Assembly: GCA_011088215.1 (NCBI GenBank)
Contig: JAALKD010000030.1
Coordinates: 1 to 38,060 of the forward strand
Origin: Sphingomonadales bacterium
Lineage (GTDB): Bacteria > Pseudomonadota > Alphaproteobacteria > Sphingomonadales > Kordiimonadaceae
DNA: 38,060 nt
Direction: 5' to 3'
In this document: piece by piece, positions 35,909-38,060 of the stretch
Numbering within the stretch: position 1 is the stretch's first letter
Layout: every line of letters begins with the position of its first letter
The notes under the pieces: model-generated
What the model was told of the DNA's origin: nothing
Databases searched by the model: none
What the model saw: the letters and a program-made list of their open reading frames with translations, nothing else
Program-made: the position numbers and the translations under genes

Positions 35909-36856
35909 GTGAGTATTGATGCTGCAAAGATGCTGAACGCAGACACCTTAGAGAAGGTTGTTTTGACGCGGCGGGTCTCGGACTTTTTGCATCGATCGAA
36001 AGACGATGAGCAACGAGAAGTTATCGAAAATGTTGCCCGGGCACTGGCGCAGGATGTTGCCATTAATGTGCGCGAAGCGTTGGCTTTTGAACTGCGGACC
36101 TGCCCCTACCTGCCGCATGACCTGGCGGCAAAGATAGCCACTGATGTGGAGAGTGTCTCCGGTCCGTTCCTTGCTTCAACCGCAGTTTTTTCCGACAGTC
36201 AAATGGCGGGATTGATCCCTCATTTGGAAGAACATGCCCATGTATCGATCGCCAAGCGGAGCAGCCTGGGTGGCTCCACATGCGAGGCACTGGTTACCTT
36301 TGGTTCTGAAAAAAGTGTTAGCTATTTGGTGCGGAACGAAAAGGCGCGTTTGAACGAACATGTCCTGTCGTCGATTGTGAAAAGATTTCCAGACCGCAGT
36401 GCTCTGATGGAACAGCTAAGTAAACGGCCAGATTTGCCGCTTTCGGTAGTGAAGGCGATTATTGACAAAGTGTCTGATACTTTCCGCTGCTTGCTGGAAG
36501 GGCAATACGGGGTTACAGCTGATGTTGCTGACGAGTTGATGCGCAGCAGTGCGTCAAAAGCCATGTTGGCCAAAATAGGGGCCGCTAATGAAAGCCAGAT
36601 TCACGCCTATGTGAATGACTTGCAAAGCCGGGGTCAGCTAACAGTCGACCTTATGCTCGATATGGCAGAAAACGGCAGTATTGCATTCATGGAAAGCGCG
36701 CTTGTTTTCCGTTCAGGCTTTACCTTGGCGGCGGCAAAAAACATGCTGCATGGCGGTGACAGCGAGCTGTTTGTCGCTTTGATGAAAAAAGCCGAGATCA
36801 GCAAAGCAAATGCTCATGCAATATTGTCCATCCTAAAAGCGGCAAAATCCAAATAG
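35909..36856 (+). CDS. DUF2336 (HEAT-like repeat) protein, second of tandem pair
   Basis: This 315-residue paralogue of the preceding protein shares the overall order of segments: IENVARALAQDVAINVREAL, the VSGPFLASTAVFS motif, RPDLPLSVVKAIIDKVSDTF and FVALMKKAEI. It is alpha-helical throughout, without signal peptide or membrane segment, and probably acts as a scaffold or regulator; function is unknown. The GTG start has GGAG nine bases upstream. The 117-base gap after the first copy suggests either co-transcription or separate control. Downstream is 114 bases of non-coding sequence and a convergent gene. Confidence 0.85.
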   Translation: MSIDAAKMLNADTLEKVVLTRRVSDFLHRSKDDEQREVIENVARALAQDVAINVREALAFELRTCPYLPHDLAAKIATDVESVSGPFLASTAVFSDSQMAGLIPHLEEHAHVSIAKRSSLGGSTCEALVTFGSEKSVSYLVRNEKARLNEHVLSSIVKRFPDRSALMEQLSKRPDLPLSVVKAIIDKVSDTFRCLLEGQYGVTADVADELMRSSASKAMLAKIGAANESQIHAYVNDLQSRGQLTVDLMLDMAENGSIAFMESALVFRSGFTLAAAKNMLHGGDSELFVALMKKAEISKANAHAILSILKAAKSK

Positions 36857-36970
36857 ACATGCAGTGTTGGTTTAGCGTCGTATTTGAATTGGGCGCGTAG
36901 CCTCAACTAGCCACGGACATGAGGTGATATGCCCGCAGCAGAGACTTTAGGGTTGGCAAGCCGATAGGTG

Positions 36971-37408
36971 CTAGTTCTTGCCGATCAGGCCCATCACATT
37001 GTCTTTGTTGCGCATGAACAAGAACAGTCCAGATAGCAATGCGACAATGGCCATATAAAATAGTGTGCCGTCTTCCTGCATTTGGCCATCTTCCATCCAC
37101 TGAACCGTAACGCCGAGTGGGCTGGCAAGGTGGAAGAAAATTGCACCGGTCATAACGCCGCTGGTCAAAAGGCCGCCCAAGCCGCGCATTTTTGGCATCA
37201 AAACCATGACCACCGCGACAAGCTCTATTACGCCAATGATAATGCCGCCCGATGTGCGGAAGAAATCAAGCCCGAGAAACTGCCCGACAATATCGAAGAT
37301 ATGATCGGTTTGGGCTGCGCCAGTAAATTTGAAAGGCAAGCTGCCTCCCAGAATTATGACGATCAGAATGACTGGCAGCCATTCGATGTGTTTTTTTACG
37401 AAGTCCAT
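36971..37408 (-). CDS. DoxX-like membrane protein
   Basis: The 145-residue protein has four hydrophobic segments at about residues 10-28, 48-70, 76-97 and 115-132, with SLPFKFTGAAQT and GVIELVAVVMVLMP typical of the DoxX/DUF4281-like group of small integral membrane proteins. It lies in the inner membrane. Function is unknown; DoxX relatives have been linked to redox processes. It lies 39 bases downstream of the ATP-grasp gene on the same strand and may share its transcript. Confidence 0.78.
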   Translation of the reverse strand: MDFVKKHIEWLPVILIVIILGGSLPFKFTGAAQTDHIFDIVGQFLGLDFFRTSGGIIIGVIELVAVVMVLMPKMRGLGGLLTSGVMTGAIFFHLASPLGVTVQWMEDGQMQEDGTLFYMAIVALLSGLFLFMRNKDNVMGLIGKN

Positions 37409-37447
37409 TTGTGTCTCCTGTCTTTTGGTGCGCGTGGAACAAATTAC

Positions 37448-38060
37448 TCAGTGGGTAATTGGGTAGTGTTTGGTTAATTTTTTTTCGCCGAGCCAAACTT
37501 TGATCAATGTCTTTAGGGATGTGGGCTTGAAGCCGCGACGGCGATTGGCAGCCCCGATGCGGTACAAGGCACCGAATTGTTGCAACAGCGCCCGGTAGGC
37601 CTCCAAAAGCGTTGTGCGCGCGTCCCAAATGTGGGTTTGCTCGCCGCCGGCACCGTTAATTTCAATGATCCGAAAGCCCTGCCCTTTTTTGAAAGCATTA
37701 AAATCACCAAACCTGACATCCAGCCGACCAATATAAAATTCATCAATTGAGCGGGCTACCTGATCAAAAGCATTGGTCATTGCTTCGGTGATCTGGTCAT
37801 TGCCATTGCGGAATATGGTGCCACGGGAATGGCTGCCGGCGAATGCCAGTCGCACGCTTTCGCCGTCGGGAATAATTTGATCCAGTCGGTCCTGATGGCG
37901 GTCCATATAAAGGTGAGCCAGCTTTCCGGCCCGTGGATCATCCAAAATCAGCTGACGTAACGTTCGGTTGCCGCCGCCGCGTACCCGAGGGAAATATTTC
38001 AGCGTTAGGCTGGTAATGCGGCCCTTTTCTTCGCCTGGTTCGCGGATATAGAAAACGCCA
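37448..38060 (-). CDS. ATP-grasp domain protein, C-terminal part (runs off the window)
   Basis: The frame is open from the stop at 37448 to the last base, so only the C-terminal 203 residues are seen and the start lies outside. The segments FYIGRLDVRFGDF and GFRIIEINGAGGEQTHIWDA hold the metal-binding Glu and Asn of an ATP-grasp ligase, and RLAFAGSHSRGTIF resembles the preceding conserved strand. It should be an ATP-dependent carboxylate-amine or similar ligase. Substrate is unknown; the ligand region and N-terminus are not available. A TTG inside the frame at 37945 is not a real start. Confidence 0.75.
   Translation of the reverse strand, partial: GVFYIREPGEEKGRITSLTLKYFPRVRGGGNRTLRQLILDDPRAGKLAHLYMDRHQDRLDQIIPDGESVRLAFAGSHSRGTIFRNGNDQITEAMTNAFDQVARSIDEFYIGRLDVRFGDFNAFKKGQGFRIIEINGAGGEQTHIWDARTTLLEAYRALLQQFGALYRIGAANRRRGFKPTSLKTLIKVWLGEKKLTKHYPITH

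Overview
The window reads as the chromosome of a free-living, aerobic alphaproteobacterium. The evidence is a classic alphaproteobacterial TCA-cycle layout (sdhCDAB, then zapE, mdh, sucCD, sucA, sucB, lpd), a COQ9 and xerC block divergent from rpsU, and DUF2336 genes. The lineage could be Kordiimonadales-like, but that is only a guess. There is no tRNA, rRNA, IS element, CRISPR array or phage module that I can recognise.

Layout. 1-3752: succinate dehydrogenase operon sdhCDAB ending at a strong hairpin terminator. 3769-10613: accessory block with an AAC(3)-I-like acetyltransferase, two phytanoyl-CoA dioxygenase-family genes, a GFA-family gene, a nitrilase-family amidohydrolase, an orphan solute-binding protein, a tyrosine phosphatase interrupted by an amber codon, zapE and a membrane-anchored ABM-domain protein. 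10614-19883: mdh-sucCD-sucAB-lpd, the second TCA operon, with a hairpin after mdh, another between sucD and sucA, and a 13-bp terminator after lpd. 19889-23079 (minus strand): an alkylation-repair pair (Ada-like regulator plus a frameshifted ogt), then a small membrane protein, xerC and a COQ9 family gene. 23369-27607: rpsU, a secreted animal-type haem peroxidase, a small DUF3892-like protein and a secreted serine hydrolase, with decayed copies of rpsU and of an aldehyde dehydrogenase gene between them. 27642-32632: a probable lysine catabolic operon (saccharopine/lysine dehydrogenase, TPP enzyme, aminoadipate-semialdehyde dehydrogenase) with a divergent Lrp/AsnC regulator. 32746-38060: an MBL hydrolase, a YheT-like hydrolase, two tandem DUF2336 paralogues, a DoxX-like protein and the end of an ATP-grasp gene cut by the window edge.

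Working together: the two TCA operons supply succinate dehydrogenase, malate dehydrogenase, succinyl-CoA synthetase and the complete 2-oxoglutarate dehydrogenase complex. COQ9 fits ubiquinone supply for succinate dehydrogenase.

The most unusual signals are two otherwise intact genes each broken by one lesion (amber stop in the phosphatase, one-base deletion in ogt) and a nested pair of gene fossils (rpsU 5' end at 25647-25709, ALDH 3' end at 26252-26338). The fossils repeat the order of the intact rpsU and ALDH genes that flank the region. The next most interesting are a bacterial peroxidase with every catalytic residue of myeloperoxidase except its Met, and a chromosomal relative of AAC(3)-I aminoglycoside acetyltransferases.
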